A stretch of DNA of 64,000 nucleotides, from contig MCFH01000001.1 of the NCBI GenBank assembly GCA_002104945.1, positions 2,514,501 through 2,578,500 of the forward strand. The letters run 5' to 3'. Numbering within the stretch: the first letter of the stretch is position 1; each line of letters begins with the position of its first letter. The notes beneath the pieces were generated by a model that was given only the letters and a program-made list of their open reading frames with translations, was not told the DNA's origin and made no database searches. This stretch comes from Piromyces finnis (taxonomy: Eukaryota; Neocallimastigomycota; Neocallimastigomycetes; Neocallimastigales; Neocallimastigaceae). The position numbers and the translations under genes were made by a program. Below, one piece after another: positions 1-10,600 of the stretch.

Positions 1-300
1 ATTAGTTTATATTATTAAAGTAATAATAATTACTTATTTTTTTTCAATTGTATTTTTATATTTACAAAGGATGTTATTTTTTTTTTTAGTTATATTTAAT
101 ATAATATTAATTTACATAACTTTCTTTTAATATTTAATATAATAAATTTTTTTTTAATATATATATAATATATATAATATATAAATCAAAAAGGTATTAT
201 TTATTCAATATTAATGTCATTTTCTTATGTTCTTATTTTATTTTAAATGAAATAAATTATATCTTTTCCATTCATATATTGTAAGTATAAATACTACAGT

Positions 301-410
301 ATTGAAGGCATTCATGGCTTAATAGTTTTGACTATCTCAATAATAGTAATACCACCATTATTTGAAATTGGAATGTATGGATTAGCACCATGATTCAATA
401 ATATTTTAAT
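301..410 (-). pseudogene. Inverted ankyrin-repeat fragment
   Basis: Read on the minus strand, this stretch aligns by eye with the last ankyrin repeat of the downstream gene (about 1525-1612), including the shared core NPYIP and the TIIE motif. It differs by scattered substitutions, a 3-nt insertion and a 9-nt insertion, and runs into a stop (PYIP...TIIEIVKTIKP then stop). It is about 80% identical at nucleotide level by eye. It is therefore a decayed, inverted copy of one ankyrin unit, probably left by local duplication of this multigene family. There is no start codon or extended reading frame around it. Confidence 0.6.
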
Positions 411-489
411 GTTTTTTTTTTTATTATTATTTTTTATTTTTTAATTAAGCAGCATAAAATCATAAAAACCAGTAGGATTGATATATTTT

Positions 490-1821
490 ATGGAAAATAT
501 GAATAAATTAAAAGGTTTTAAATATGTTAACTTGGAAGATAATAATGGTAATACAGCACTTTTCTATGCAATAGATTCTATTGTAATATTTCAAAAATTA
601 GTTGATAGAGGTGCTGATTATAATCATTTCAATAGAAATGGTGAAAATGTATTAATGTATGCTTGTAGAAAAAATAAACTCAGATTATTTGATTATGTAT
701 TAAAAATTCCAGACTTCAATGTAGCTCAATTTGATAATTTCGGAAGAAATTTACCTATGATTTTAGTTGAATGTAATCATAGTCAAGAATTAATATCTTT
801 TTACAATTATCATAGTGATTTTGATATTAATTTTGTAAATAAATCTAACGAATCATTATTAAGCATCTTTATAAATCATTATATCTCAGAATTAAAAGAA
901 AAAGATGAATTAATAAAAACTAAATATTATGAAGTTATTAGGGATTATGGATTAATGATAAGAGCTCTTGTAGAATCAGGATGTGATTTTAATGCATATA
1001 TTGATGGTGATGGTAATACTCCTATGATGTTTTTCTTGTTGATAGAAGATTATGTTTCTGCTTACTATCTTCTTACTAAATTTCCAAAATTAGATCTTTC
1101 TATAAAAAATAAGTATAATGCCAATGCAAGCTACATGGCCTTTTTTATTAATAGGGGTCGTTTTAGAAATCGTGTAAACCTTTCTTTAATCTATGGGGAA
1201 TTCTTGAAAGCATTCTTTGAACACTCAACTTTCGATTATTCTTATTTAGATGATTATGGAAATTCACTTTTAAATCACTGCATTATAAAAAATGAAGATG
1301 AAGTCTGTTATTTTTTAAAATACATGAATGATGAAATTGTAAGTCAAATTAATAATAAAAAAGAGGCATCCTTAATCATTGCTTCAAAATTTGGTAAAAG
1401 CCAAATTATTGAAAATCTTTTAACCTATCCATATATTCGAAAGAATATCAACCACACTGATTGTCATGGAAATACTGCCTTGTTTTATGCTGTTCAATTA
1501 AGAGATAAAGAAACTATTGAATTGTTATTGAAGCATGGAGATAATCCATACATTCCAAACAATGAAGGTAATACTATTATTGAGACAGCCAAAGCTATAA
1601 ATGCCTTTAATATTGTAGAATTAATCGAAGATATTTTAGCAGTCAATAATAATGGAAAAGGAAATTTGAAAAAAACAGAGAATAAAGACAAAGAACTTGA
1701 TAAATTAGATAACCAAATTAAAAATTATTGTATTATTGAAAATAAAAAAGAATATGATTACTTAATGAAATATGAATTTATTTCATATTATCAACCATCT
1801 TATTATAAAGATTTAATTTAA
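490..1821 (+). CDS. Ankyrin-repeat protein
   Basis: Encodes about 443 aa from the ATG at 490 (a second ATG follows at 499). The reading frame is open a few codons further upstream but has no ATG there. Recognisable ankyrin units include NGNTALFYAI near the N-terminus, NGENVLMYACR, DYGNSLLNHCI, and near the C-terminus HGNTALFYAVQLRDKETIELLLKHGDNPYIP. The middle is divergent. No signal peptide or membrane segment is seen, so it is probably an intracellular protein-protein interaction scaffold; its partner is unknown. A pyrimidine-rich stretch ending in AG near 440-451 could be a 3' splice site, so an upstream exon cannot be excluded. After the stop at 1819-1821 the same frame stays open for 35 more codons, which raises the possibility of a premature stop. 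Confidence 0.75.
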   Translation: MENMNKLKGFKYVNLEDNNGNTALFYAIDSIVIFQKLVDRGADYNHFNRNGENVLMYACRKNKLRLFDYVLKIPDFNVAQFDNFGRNLPMILVECNHSQELISFYNYHSDFDINFVNKSNESLLSIFINHYISELKEKDELIKTKYYEVIRDYGLMIRALVESGCDFNAYIDGDGNTPMMFFLLIEDYVSAYYLLTKFPKLDLSIKNKYNANASYMAFFINRGRFRNRVNLSLIYGEFLKAFFEHSTFDYSYLDDYGNSLLNHCIIKNEDEVCYFLKYMNDEIVSQINNKKEASLIIASKFGKSQIIENLLTYPYIRKNINHTDCHGNTALFYAVQLRDKETIELLLKHGDNPYIPNNEGNTIIETAKAINAFNIVELIEDILAVNNNGKGNLKKTENKDKELDKLDNQIKNYCIIENKKEYDYLMKYEFISYYQPSYYKDLI

Positions 1822-1929
1822 CAATGGTTATATGATAGAATTATTTCACCTAAAATAAGGGAATTTTTATTATATGATGTGAATTATGAATTATATTACA
1901 AATGCTACATTAAATATCTCTTATGTTGA
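1822..1929 (+). other. In-frame open extension after ankyrin stop
   Basis: Directly after the TAA at 1819-1821 the same frame reads 35 sense codons before TGA at 1927-1929. The product is protein-like (starts QWLYDRIISPKIREF, rich in Tyr and Leu) and resembles the local ankyrin C-terminus in composition. It could be the old C-terminus cut off by a nonsense mutation, a stop that is read through, or chance. Confidence 0.35.
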
Positions 1930-4552
1930 AAATAGCATATAGAGAATTTAATATGCCTTAATATTATATTTAAAAAAAAACTTTTTTTTCTCTTACTTTT
2001 TTTTAATAAATAGATCAAAGATATATATATTTAAATATAATTGCTAATTACTTATGATAATATAATTTATATAATTAAATACTCTATTTTTATTTAAAAT
2101 AGTATTAAAAAATAATAAAACAAATCATTATTATTTAATAGGAATAGAATTTTTATTTCATTATCAAAATTTATATACATTTTTTCTTTTTATTAAAGGA
2201 ATTAACGTAATACAATAAATAAATAGTAATAATAACAATAGATTTTCTTTGTGATAATAGTAATAATAATAAAATAATTATTGAGATTTTGTCAATTTAT
2301 AAATAAACAACATGGAGTAAAAAATAATCACTATAAATGTAAAATAAAAAAATCAAATAAAAATTAGAATCAAATTATATCATAACTTTCATAAGATTAT
2401 ATATTTATTTAAAATATATTCTTATGAAAGTTATAATTTGGTTTAATTTTTAGGATGTATTAATGAGAATTTCAGTACTTTAATATTATTATAATGAAGA
2501 TTAATAAAATTAACATTTATTTATTAACAGAATGAATAACTTCATATAATCACGTGATCATCAAAATTAAATTATACGCCACAGCTACCAAATTTTCTAT
2601 ACAATGTATTTTGGATTTATTGAATTTATAAATTTATTTTTTATATAATAATTAAAGTTTATAAGTTTTATTATATATCAATTATTAATAAATAATCAAT
2701 AATAATACAAATATTTTTATTTAAAATCGGGGACAGTAATAATTAAATTAATTTATTATGTGAGGAATTTAATATAATATAAACTTTTAAATTTAATTTA
2801 TTTTTAATAAAATTATGCAAAATTTTAATATCATTTATCTTTGATATGACTCATTTGATCATCTTTAATGAGTTGTAAAAAACCATTTAATTTAAAATTT
2901 ATTGTTCTATTAAATTAAGATAAAAGTAAATTTAATAATACTAAAAAAGAGAAAATAATAATCATTATTAAAAAAAGGAAAAAGGCTTTATTTTTTTATA
3001 TTTAAAATAATTACATATGTTGTATTATTGTATTGTTATGTTATGACCCATTTAAATTTAAAGAAAAAAAATTAATGTAACACTATTTATTAACTCTTTT
3101 TAAATTAATTTATTTTGGAATTCATTCTTCTTATTTAATATTTTATCATAAGATAAAAAGAAAAAGGAAGCTATAGTAAAAAAAAGAATAAAGTAATAAT
3201 TATCATATAATTCCAATTTTGAATTTATAAAAATAAAATAAATTAAAAATATATTATTTGTAAATTAATTTTTCTTTTATAATTGTAAAGATCATTTTTA
3301 AAGGTTTGTTGGAAGGAAAAAGAAGAATGATTAATTCCAAGTAATGAAATTAATGTGATAAAATACATTTATTTATTTTAATATTATAAAGTTAAAAATT
3401 TGAAATGAAATTAAACTTTTTATTATTATTATTTACGGTATTAATATTGTTTAGAGTGAAATGCCTTTTTTTATTTATTTATTTAATAGTTAAAAATAGC
3501 TTTATAATTATTTCTTTTTTTAAAAAGTTTTTTTTTTATTAAAGGAAAAAAGGAAATATTAATTTTTTAAAATTTTAATAAAACAAAAATTTAATATTCA
3601 TTAAAAATGATAATAGATTTTTTAGATAAAATAAATTTTTAATAATTAGAAAATGACTAAAACATAATTTTGAGGTAGGACAAATTTAAAGAAAAAAAAA
3701 AAAGTATTGTGACTGGATGACATCCCAAATTTCATACTCATCTTTCCAATTCAATAAAATAATTGAATAGAATAATTAAAATAAAGTAAAATAATATTTG
3801 TATTTTTAAAAGTTAAATTTATTATTATCCTATATAAATATATAATTTATATCCTTTATCCCTTCCTATTAAGAATTATAGCTATTTTTTTTTAAAAAAA
3901 TACAATGCTTTGTTACTTTTAAATATTTAAATCCTTAAATTCATTTCATATTATAAATTCTAAAATAGGATGATGTATTGTAGTATTATATTGTATATTT
4001 TATTATATATTATATTTTTTAAAGTTATTGTATTTTTTAAACATAATAAAAACTATTTATGATTAAAAAGATTTAATATATATTTTTAATTTATTTATTG
4101 AATGTTTATTGGTCAAAACAAACAAACAAAAAATGGATAATATTAATAATGATAAAATAAAAAATTACATTATTTACTTTTAATGAATAATAAATTTTTG
4201 TTCTAGAATTTAATTACCATATAAGGAAATATCTTATTTTTAATTAATTTATTATTCATAATTCATTAATTTATTCCTAATTTTAATTATAATATAAAAA
4301 TTTTGGTATACCTACCTGCCGGTTAAGATTTAATAATAATAACTCAATATATATTAATTTTACATTGTTTTTTTTTTTAAAAAAATATAAAAACAATAAT
4401 AACTTCCTTTTTTATTTTTTTTTTTAAACTAAATAAAAAATAATTAAAAGTTTCTTCTTTTTTTGATAAAAAAAGAAATAAAAAATTAAAAATATTACCA
4501 ATTTCTTGTTAAACTATTGTTGTTTTATATATATAATATTTTTTATTTGAAA
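1930..4552. other. Intergenic, AT-rich, no gene seen
   Basis: About 2.6 kb of A/T-rich DNA with homopolymer runs and no convincing coding frame on either strand. It holds one long imperfect inverted repeat (2359-2452). The last few hundred bases form the promoter and leader of the esterase gene. No tRNA-like fold was recognised. Confidence 0.6.
2359..2452. repeat. Imperfect inverted repeat (hairpin or MITE-like)
   Basis: The left arm (about 2359-2395) and right arm (about 2421-2452) are reverse complements across a core that reads CTTATGAAAGTTATAATTTG on the right. The left arm differs by a 5-nt insertion and a few mismatches further out. The 25-nt spacer is itself A/T rich. No terminal duplication was identified, so its origin is open. 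Confidence 0.5.
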
Positions 4553-6131
4553 ATGAGATCTTTCAAATTTTTCGCCTTAACTTTAGCTGCCATTGTTGGT
4601 AGTACTTTTGGTGCTAAGAAGGGAAGTGAAAGTTCATTCACCTACATGTCAGGAACAACCCCATTTAAATATTCTGAATTCAAAGATATTGTTATCTATG
4701 GGTAATATATATAATAATAAGAAAATATATATTAAATTTTGTTATTTTATATAAATGAAAAATAAAAAAATGAAATTAAAATTAATAATAAAAATATTTA
4801 ATTTCATGTTAATATTATAGTGATTCATACACTACTGTTTCCACCAACTACAACACTATGGAATACACTGGTGAAGTAAGTTTATTAACATATTTTTAAA
4901 TTGAAAAAAAAAGATTAAAAAATATTTTAAAAATTTTGGGATATTAATTGTTACAGTTACATTATTATTATTATATTTATAAAGAACTTATCAAAGGGTA
5001 AGAATTGGCCACAACATTTAATTGATCCAATTCACCCAATGAAGATGTGGAATTTTGCTGCTAATGGTGCTGTTGTTGATGCTAGAATGTAGGTTTTAAA
5101 TAAATATATTATTAATTTAAAAACATATAATACCTATAATAAATATGTAAAATATAAATGGCAATATACTAAAATAAATATAAAAAAATTTAAAAAAAAA
5201 AAAAAAAATTAGTGTTGGTCAATACACTCCAATGACTGAACAATATTCTTACTTCTTAAAACATATGGGTAAGGGTCAAAAATTCAATACCTGGAAGGGA
5301 GAAACTACATTATTCACAATTTGGTTTGGTATTAACGATCTTTTAAGTAAGCGTGGTACTGGTACATCTGTTGATGAACAAATTGCTACTTCTATGTTTG
5401 AAATGATTGAAGGTATGTACAATGAAGGTGGTAGAAACTTTATGATCTTCTTCGTTCCAGATGTTAGTAAGAGTCCTCTCTACTATGGTAACGAAACTCA
5501 AAAGACTTACATTCCAGCATACAATCAAATTCTTAATAAGTACGCTATGATGTACCAAGCTTCTCACCCAGATACTAACTTCTTCGTTTACAATACTTTC
5601 AGTGAATTTGAATACATTATGGAAAACAAATCTGAATACGGTTTAACTAACATTACTGATGTTTGTCAAACTGGTTTTGGTTTCGGTGGTTTCCAATGGG
5701 GAGGTCAAAGTAACTGTGATGAAAAGACTTACTTCTGGGCTGATAACCTTCACCCAAGTCCAAAGGTTCATGAAGCTTTAGCTTATGATATTGATAAGTT
5801 CTTAAGTACCAATGAAAAGAATCAACAATTAGTTAACGGAAACAACAACAATCAAGACCAAGATTCTTGCTGGTCTGAAGAATTAGGTTATCCATGTTGT
5901 ACCTCTACTACTAAGGTTGTTTACACTGATGAAAGTGGTAATTGGGGTGTTGAAAACAACAACTGGTGTGGTATAGTTTCTGAAACTTCAGCTTGCTGGG
6001 CTGAACTTCTCGGTTACAGTTGCTGTAGTACTAAAACTTGTAGAAATGCTGTCTACACTGATGATGATGGCCAATGGGATGTTGAAAATGGTAATTGGTG
6101 TGGTATTACTTCAGCTAATACCATGTGCTAA
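4553..6131 (+). CDS. Secreted SGNH acetylesterase (CE16-like) with two fungal dockerins
   Basis: Four exons: 4553-4701, 4821-4875, 4985-5088 and 5213-6131. The introns are GT-AG, about 110-125 nt each, and joining them gives 408 aa in frame. The start is chosen because it opens a signal peptide ([21 protein letters not shown]). The first junction restores the catalytic serine block YGDSYT. The oxyanion-type block GIND lies in exon 4, and the C-terminal DNLHP supplies the Asp/His pair, so the SGNH hydrolase triad is complete. Two CBM10-type dockerins follow, each with a CW...LGY..CC...W.VEN..WCGI pattern. The enzyme probably deacetylates plant polysaccharide oligomers outside the cell while docked on a cellulosome scaffold. 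CE16 is the family I consider closest; another SGNH esterase family is possible. Codons are biased to AAC, TAC, GGT and AAG, unlike the large genes downstream, suggesting high expression. Confidence 0.9.
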
Positions 6132-6713
6132 ATCTATTAAAAAAAAAAAATTTTTTTTTAAACATTCCTCTTTATTTTTTTTTCTAATGATGAAAAATAG
6201 AATAAGCTTTTTTTTTTTTTACAAAGTGTAAAATAAATATTCAAAAAAAAAAAAAAAAGTTAATTAAATTATTTAAATATATTAAAACAACTTTAGAGAA
6301 AAAAAATTAAATGTATATTAAAAAAAATTTTTGTAATATATATTTTTAAAAAATATATTTTAAAAATAAATAACAAAAAATGTAAATTAATTATTTAATA
6401 AAAATTAACTATTTTAAAATAGTAAAGTAACAATTAAATTATAAATAAATAAAAAAAACTATTAAAAAAAAAAAGGTTTTGCAATGAATTATTTTAATTT
6501 TATAAAATGATATCTTTTTTATCCTAGATTTTTGAAGGATTTAATCAGAGTTTCTAACTGGGATAAATTTAAATTCTAAACAGACTTTATACCAAAGATT
6601 TTATAAATTTTCTAGTTATATAAAAGAAGAAAAGGTTTAACATCTATGAAATGAATTTTTTAATGTTTTTAAAAAAAAATATTATTTTACAAAAAAAATA
6701 TAGATATACAGAT
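6132..6713. other. Intergenic, esterase 3' flank and LINE target site
   Basis: A/T-rich DNA with homopolymer tracts that probably contains the esterase polyadenylation region. No gene is supported. The stretch near 6521-6534 shares a 14-nt string with intergenic DNA near 19152; this is too short to call a repeat family. Confidence 0.5.
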
Positions 6714-6726
6714 ATATTCTGTAATA
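6714..6726. repeat. Target-site duplication, 5' copy
   Basis: ATATTCTGTAATA, repeated exactly at 12468-12480 after the poly(A) tail of the retrotransposon. It fixes the 5' boundary of the element at 6727. Confidence 0.9.
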
Positions 6727-7006
6727 CCCTCTTGGGAACGTGCCTTCATTTATTTAACCCCTCTTGGGAACGTGCCTTCATTTATTTAATAAATGTAGTT
6801 TCTCAAGGGGGTCTACTCATGCTCATGGTACTGAGAGAGAAGAAAGAATTAAATCCAAGTATTGCGCAATGGATGCTTGGTGCCCTCTTAGGAACGTGCC
6901 TTCATTTATTTATTAATGGAGTTTATCAAGGGGGTCTACTCATGCTCATGGTACTGAGAGAGTAGAAAGAATTAAATCCAAGCATTGCGCAATGGATGCT
7001 TGGTTA
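6727..7006 (+). repeat. Tandem 5' UTR units of the LINE (about 124 bp)
   Basis: One truncated unit (6727-6757) is followed by two full units starting at 6759 and 6883. Each begins CCCTCTTGGGAACGTGCC (third copy TTAGG) and includes CTCATGGTACTGAGAGAG and ATTGCGCAATGGATGCTTGG. A degenerate piece (CTCATGGTACTGAGCG) recurs near 7034. The arrangement resembles the tandem promoter monomers of some L1 elements, so these units may carry the internal promoter. Confidence 0.85.
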
Positions 7007-7651
7007 GTCTTTAAGGGAAAATTATTAGGACTAAGCTCATGGTACTGAGCGATTAAAAAACATTTTATTCATCGAATTTAAGTATTTGATGAATAAGTTG
7101 AATGTTTGATACTCAGGTAAGTTTGTATAGTATTTAATTAGAAGAGTAATACATTTTGTTGCTGTATTTTTTTCTTTTATTCATGTATTCATGTAGTACT
7201 ACTCTTCTCTTGTAAGAATCCAATGTAGTCAACTTTAGCATTTGCATTGTATTTTTATATTCATGTAGCTATTGTTGTATTGTTTCTTGTAAGAGACTGA
7301 TTCACTCTACATCATGTAAAATTACTATTCACAAGCTTTCTGGTGTCGACATTCTTGATTCAAATTTTTTACCAATTTAAATATTTAATGAAAAGTAAAG
7401 TCAAACAATTTTAGTGTCAAAAAGCGAATCGAATTTACTAACAACAAACCAAAACTAGAATTTTTAAAGAAAATTTACAACTAGAATTCAAAAAAAAAAG
7501 AAACTTTAAACAAAGCATCGTAACAATTTTTGTTCTATCCAGTACTTTTAAGAAGAGAGAGAGAGACAGATTTTTTTCCATATACGTTATATTTGTAATT
7601 TTTATTAGTATTTATTTTATATTCAATATTTTTTAATTAGAATTTATTATC

Positions 7652-10600
7652 ATGTCAGTCCTTTATATTAAAGACAAGAATTATATCAGACGCGGTACCC
7701 GGTCTTATGGTATCCCCTTAGATGATATTCGCTCCTTCTTTATCCGTGGTATTCGATCATGGTCAGTAAATATGCTATGGGAAAAACTCGAGGTTATTCT
7801 AGAAGATAAATTTAATTCAGTTATTAGTGTTAAATATTTTCAAACTTTCAATGATCACTTTTTCTTAGTCAAGGTTCATGGTTCATCAAAAGATTGTATT
7901 AAAATCTTACACATGTTAAAGAAGAAACTTTCAGTTACCTCAATTTCCTTTTCAGCTCGTAGTAGAAGGAATCACAAATACACTTTTTCCACTCTCAAAC
8001 GTAAAATTTTAGTTTCTAATAAACATCAACATTCTATTCAACAATCATTTCAACAATCAGTTCAACAATCTCATCAACAATCCGATCTTCAACTAGATCT
8101 TCAACAAGATCTTCAACAAGTTTCCAATCATGAAAATATTCCAGATCTACAGCAAACACAATTTCAATCTCAACATTCAACAATTAATTCTAATAGCTCT
8201 ATCAACTCTGATAACAGTTCAATAGTTGATAGTTCTTCAGTTTCACAGCCATCTAGTAATAGTTCTACTTATTCCTCTGATGCATCATCCATTAATAACG
8301 ATGACTTTAATAATAATAATAATAGCAACGATTCTTCCTCATCCAACAAGCCTGATAACTTTTCTTTTTGTCTTAGTTGGAACACCAATGGGTGGAATCA
8401 CGAAAAGAGAGATAGTATTAGCTATTTCACAGCTATTTTCAAACCATTATTTTTATGTTTCCAAGAAACTGGTAATGGTTCTGGTTCGAATACAGATTAT
8501 CCTTGTCGTGTTACTTTGCGAAACTATAGACACTTTTTCAAGAAAGCTGACGAATCAGTTCCGGGAATGAGAGGTTTATATTTAGGTTTTCACAATTCAT
8601 GTCAAGCCTCACTTGAAAACTTCTCTGGAAAGTATATTATTTCTATTTATACTTTTAGTCTCTGGAATAGATTCAAATGCTCGATTGGTAATGTTTATAT
8701 GCCTCATAGTCATCACAACATCTATGTTGATCATGCAAAGTTAGAAGTTCGCTTGTGGTTACAAACTCATTCATCCCATCCATCGATTCTTGTTGGTGAT
8801 TTTAATATGTCTAAAGTAAAATTATCCAACTGGTTATCAACTAATGGATTAGGAGATTGGGAAATTCTTCCGCTTAGAGGGTCTACTATCTCTTGGACTC
8901 GAGGTGATCAATCTTCCGACATTGACCATGCTCTTATCAATTCGAAGATGAAAGATCTTATTCACTCAGGATCATTTATAAATAATTTTTATCCTGTATC
9001 AGACCATAAGCCACTTCTTATTAATGGTAAAATTATTCCTATGGAAGATTTTTCTAATGACTTTAATGTTCCTAAGAAAATTCTGAAATGGAATAGATTA
9101 AAATGTTTTGAGGAAAAGGAATCTATTATCAGTCATAATAAATTCCAAATACTTTCAGCAAAATTCAATGATCCTAATGTTTCTACAGATGAACTTTCCA
9201 AAGAGTTTACTTCAACTGCTTTTTCAATTGCAGACGAGCTCAGTATTACCTCAGCAAATAATGTTATAAAGTCTTCATTTCATATTTCACAACAAATTTT
9301 TAATCTCCAAAAAATCAAAATGAAGTTGTATAAGAGATTTAAAAAAGAAAGAATTTATGATATAGATGAATTTATTAAAAGAATTAAAATCTACCGTAAA
9401 CTCATTGATTACATCCACAAAAGATGTAATGAATTTAGGAAGCAAGAATATCTTCATTGGATTAAAACAGGATGTGAGTATATGAAGAGTCATAATCCTA
9501 AGAAGGCCTGGAAATGGATCAAGAAAACTGCAAAAATAGGAAAAGATTCTTTCTTTATTGCTCAACCAATTAAAAATAAAAATGGAGAATTAGTTGTTGC
9601 TACAGAAGAACAACTTGAAGTGTGGCATGATCATTTCGAAAACCTTGCATCAGATCCAAGTGGTGTAAGTCTTGATTTGGAGCATTGGTATGAAGAACCA
9701 ACGAATAAACGTTTTTCACTTCCTATGCTTGATGAGTGGGATATCAACCAAGATATTAGTATTGATGAAGTCAAGTCAGCTATCCTCACTACTCCAAATT
9801 ATAAAGCATCAGGTCCGGATGGTATTCCAATTGAATTTTACAAAGCATTAGTTCCATCAAGTAATGATTCTAATAATGCTTCAGATAATAATTCTTCTGG
9901 TAATACTACTTCAGATAATGATGCTCATGGTTTAAATTTTATTCTTAAATTATTCAACCGTATTTGGGATGGAGATTTCCCCAACTCATGGAATGAATCC
10001 AGTATTGTTTCTATTCCTAAGAAGGGAGATTTGACAGATTGTGATAACTATCGAGGTATATCACTTATCAATAATGGTATTAAGTTGATTTCCAAAATTG
10101 TCACCACTAGAATCTCAGAATATGGTCTAAAGAATAATTTCATTAGACCTGAACAATTTGGTTTTCGAAAAAAGGAAGAAAGTATCAGTCTTTTCATTTC
10201 AATCCAAGAAATATGCCGTAGACGTCAATTAGATAATAAAGAGACATATTTGGCCTTTTTAGATCTCAGGAAAGCATACGATTCAGTCCCAATCGGTAAT
10301 ATTCTCCATAAATTAGATTGTTTAGGAATCCGAGGTAAGAGTCTACAATTTATCAAAAATTTATATTTAACATCTAAGGCTAATGTCAAATTAGATGGAC
10401 AATTCTCGAAATCTTTTGATGTGAAGAAAGGAGTCCGTCAAGGTTGCCCTCTTTCTCCTATTCTCTTTAATCTCTTTATTAATGATATATTTAGAGAGTG
10501 CGAAGATCTAGGAGTCAGTTTAGGTGACACTCGATGCTGTGGTGGACTTTTTGCAGATGATATAGTTATTTGTGCTCCAACAAGAGGATGCTTAAAAAAG

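Noticed and set aside
4517-4552. Upstream ATG of the esterase (MLFYIYNIFYLK extension)
   Set aside because: The ATG at 4553 starts a clean signal peptide; the extension would come from a TA-rich leader.
4910-4984. Alternative splice acceptor (TTACAG near 4953) for esterase intron 2
   Set aside because: In phase 0 it gives a stop after about 14 codons; the AAG at 4982-4984 keeps the frame and family-like sequence.
6651-6965. 104-aa open frame upstream of the LINE ORF
   Set aside because: It crosses the LINE boundary and is produced by translating the tandem 5' UTR units; the amino-acid repeats simply mirror the DNA repeats.
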